From Cristatella mucedo (taxonomy: Eukaryota; Bryozoa; Phylactolaemata; Cristatellidae), in assembly GCA_009760855.2 (NCBI GenBank), contig WPIO01000010.1, positions 8,200,001 through 8,264,000 of the forward strand: a DNA stretch of 64,000 nt. Reading direction: 5' to 3'. The notes below the pieces were generated by a model that saw only the letters and a program-made list of their open reading frames with translations, ran no database searches and was not told where the DNA came from. A program made the position numbers and the translations under genes. How positions within the stretch are numbered: position 1 is the first letter of the stretch; the number at the start of each line of letters is the position of its first letter. Of the stretch, positions 58,771-64,000 are shown in pieces.

Positions 58771-58924
58771 AAAGATAGCATAACTGTTACGACCGTAGCA
58801 ACATATTGGCTAAATTCATAGTAGATGACGTGCACCGACTTCGGTTAAAAAATGAAAAGCGCCTTTTAGGGTGTTGGCTCAAGCCAGTGTCGTAACTAAC
58901 ATATAATCTAATGAAAAAAGTCTT

Positions 58925-59040
58925 CATTAACACAGCGCGCTAAGAGAACTGAATGTCCATCCAAGCGCTTCATAAATGCCGCACGGCTTGAGCCGACGAC
59001 GCCGGTCGTCCAAAGTGAGCACCCCAGGACCAGCAAGCCA
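58925..59040 (-). mobile_element. SINE family B copy, diverged
   Basis: CATTAACACAGCGCGCTAAGAGAACTGAATG, CAAGCGCTTCATAAATGCCGCACGGCTTGAGCCGACGACG and AGTGAGCACCCC follow the family B order. Confidence 0.65.
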
Positions 59041-59604
59041 GGGCGGCGTGTTGCAGGCTTGAGGATATACTCGCGGCGCTATGCAGTAGGCGCCGCGTTC
59101 TAAATTCACTCAATCAAGTAGTCCACGGATAGTCAATCGCCAAGTCTCTCTGCCAGTTCTGTCGGATCTCTCGGCAGCAATTGAGACCTGTTGTTCGCCA
59201 AGCGCTCCGTGAGCACTTATATAATGTCGCGTGGGAATCACTGCCGCACACCACTGTGCTATTTTAATTGAAATGACACACCGTGCTTTCTTTCCAGTAT
59301 ATTCATGTCAGAAAGAGGTTTAGCTCGCTCATTGTGCTGTATACATGTTTTAATATTCTTTTTACTATTCTTGTCTTAGTGGGAGATTTCACAGACATGA
59401 TGTCAACGGGCAACAATCATTCCATATGCCTTTTACGTAAGGGGTACCAAAGAATCTGAGCTTGGCCCACTTATTTTTAAAATTTAAACTCCCTCATTAC
59501 GATGAGGTCGTCTAGTACTAGATGACATTGAGCTGTAACTGCTTTGATTTCTCTCTGCCTTCCAGCACCCGAACGCTCTTAACTCCTTTTTAGCATGAAT
59601 TGCT
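59041..59604. other. Intergenic DNA between HDDC2 and the LEXM-like gene
   Basis: AT-rich, with no recognised gene or named repeat. Confidence 0.5.
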
Positions 59605-60110
59605 GACATTCACTATAGGATGACAGTGAACTTTCTCAAATTGAATGACGATAAAGCTAACTTTCTAATTATGGGTGAACCCAGAGTTACTCAGAAATTA
59701 GAAAGCCAAACTCTCAAAATGAGCTGGCCATTATATCTCCTGCAGTGTCTGCAGTCCACTTAGGTGTCATGTTACACAGTTATCTTTCACTACATGACCA
59801 CATCAGCTCCAGTAAGGCCTGCCTACTTTCAGCTATGCACAATTGCAAAAACTAATCCTCCTGGTCCGGCCAACACACGAGAAATGTTTCCCAATCGGGC
59901 TTCACAACGTCCCACCTGGTCTTCTGACTCGTCGTTTAGCTGTGCCTCTAGCCAACCTCAAAACTTTGGGAGACCGTGCAATCAGTTCGTATGTGCTAAA
60001 AGCATGGAACTCCCTCCCGACTAACGGCCCGCTCTCCCCCTAACTTGATATTCAAAAAGAAGCAAAAACCCACCTACTCCTCACAGCTTTTGCTCCGTCC
60101 GGGTGAAAAG
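59605..60110 (+). mobile_element. LINE family B 3' fragment, plus strand
   Basis: Plus-strand frames read FLKLNDDKANFLIMGEPRVTQKLES (59.63-59.7 kb), HLGVMLHSYLSLHDHI (59.76-59.8 kb), NLKTLGDRAISSYVLKAWNSLP (59.95-60.02 kb) and LIFKKKQKPTYSSQ. The colinear C-terminal RT landmarks show it is part of family B. It carries internal deletions and stops. Confidence 0.85.
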
Positions 60111-60165
60111 TCCTTTTTATGCTGTGACAGGTGTATGTATTCCGTCGAACAGAAAAATCAGATAC

Positions 60166-60171
60166 TTTATT
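60166..60171 (-). terminator. Candidate HDDC2 polyadenylation signal
   Basis: TTTATT on the plus strand is AATAAA on the minus strand, about 345 bases past the HDDC2 stop codon. Position is plausible; there is no independent support. Confidence 0.3.
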
Positions 60172-60514
60172 TCCTTTTCGACAGCAGGCTCAAATGTTCA
60201 GCAGCAAGCCATTTCCTGCTACTACATGCCTACCGCCAAGGAGGCTGCACCGATAGGGAGACAGGCGAAATTTTAATGAGCTATATAAAAAAAAGCCAGT
60301 TCACCAGCTTAGAACACAAGTCTAGCTAAGTCGGCGGCACATCAACTTCCTCATCATCGGTAAAGCTGAAGCTAAGACCTTCTCGGTGTTGTTTCCGAAT
60401 CTTCTAGCATTGCATAGGTTCCTATGCTCAGTAGTTGCGCATGTAAAACAATGTCAGCATGCAACTGGTGACTTGCAAGCTCATGGCCTTGCTGAAAGGT
60501 CACAGGCAGCCATA

Positions 60515-63752
<3,238 letters not shown>

Positions 63753-64000
63753 CTACCGAAAAAAGGAAAGAGCTCAACTTTACACAAGAAGCAACTTGAT
63801 GATTTCACAAAATAAATCAGCTGCATAGCCTGATTTCACAATTACAGCAGAATATTTCGGCACGGTTATGAGGTATAAAATCATCCCAGACAGGCCAGGC
63901 TAACTAACAGAAAGGCACCTTACACGCACGTCTACATATGCACTGCTAAAGAGCTCAGAAAACATAACTAAAAAGGTCTGCTATCAAATTAGTACATGAG

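Overview
The window is metazoan nuclear DNA. It has long introns, GT-AG splice sites, dispersed LINE and SINE copies, many microsatellites, and two CpG-dense blocks set in CpG-poor sequence. An invertebrate is likely, because the receptor gene is too divergent for a vertebrate, but I cannot place it further.

Three protein-coding genes can be supported. (1) About 2.8-40.3 kb, plus strand: a ROR-family receptor tyrosine kinase in eight coding exons. It starts in a CpG-rich block with a signal-peptide exon and an 18-kb first intron. The exons then encode an Ig domain, a linker, a complete ten-cysteine Frizzled domain, a transmembrane helix and an intracellular kinase-like domain. All splice phases agree and the sum is 2823 nt (940 aa). 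The kringle domain normal for the family is absent, and the DFG-equivalent motif reads Asn-Leu-Ser. (2) About 49.0-57.9 kb, minus strand: a PG-repeat (SHIPPO/STPG) protein resembling LEXM (C1orf177), in five coding exons whose phases also close; its first intron appears to use a GC donor. (3) 60.5-63.75 kb, minus strand: the last three coding exons of HDDC2, an HD-domain 5'-deoxynucleotidase that continues past the right edge. ROR and LEXM converge on an 8.7-kb repeat-rich interval; HDDC2 and LEXM lie head to tail.

The rest is introns and intergenic DNA filled with decayed retroelements: two LINE families of the CR1/Rex1/Jockey group, two tRNA-derived SINE families (one sharing its 3' tail with a LINE), an inverted pair of Tc1/mariner transposase remnants inside an HDDC2 intron, an unclassified direct-repeat pair in the ROR-LEXM interval, and long CA, GA, CT, TA and CAG tracts.

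The genes show no shared pathway. The ROR-like protein would be a cell-surface Wnt-type receptor, LEXM-like proteins are linked to cilia and flagella, and HDDC2 acts in nucleotide metabolism. The most notable content is the kringle-less, probably catalytically dead ROR.
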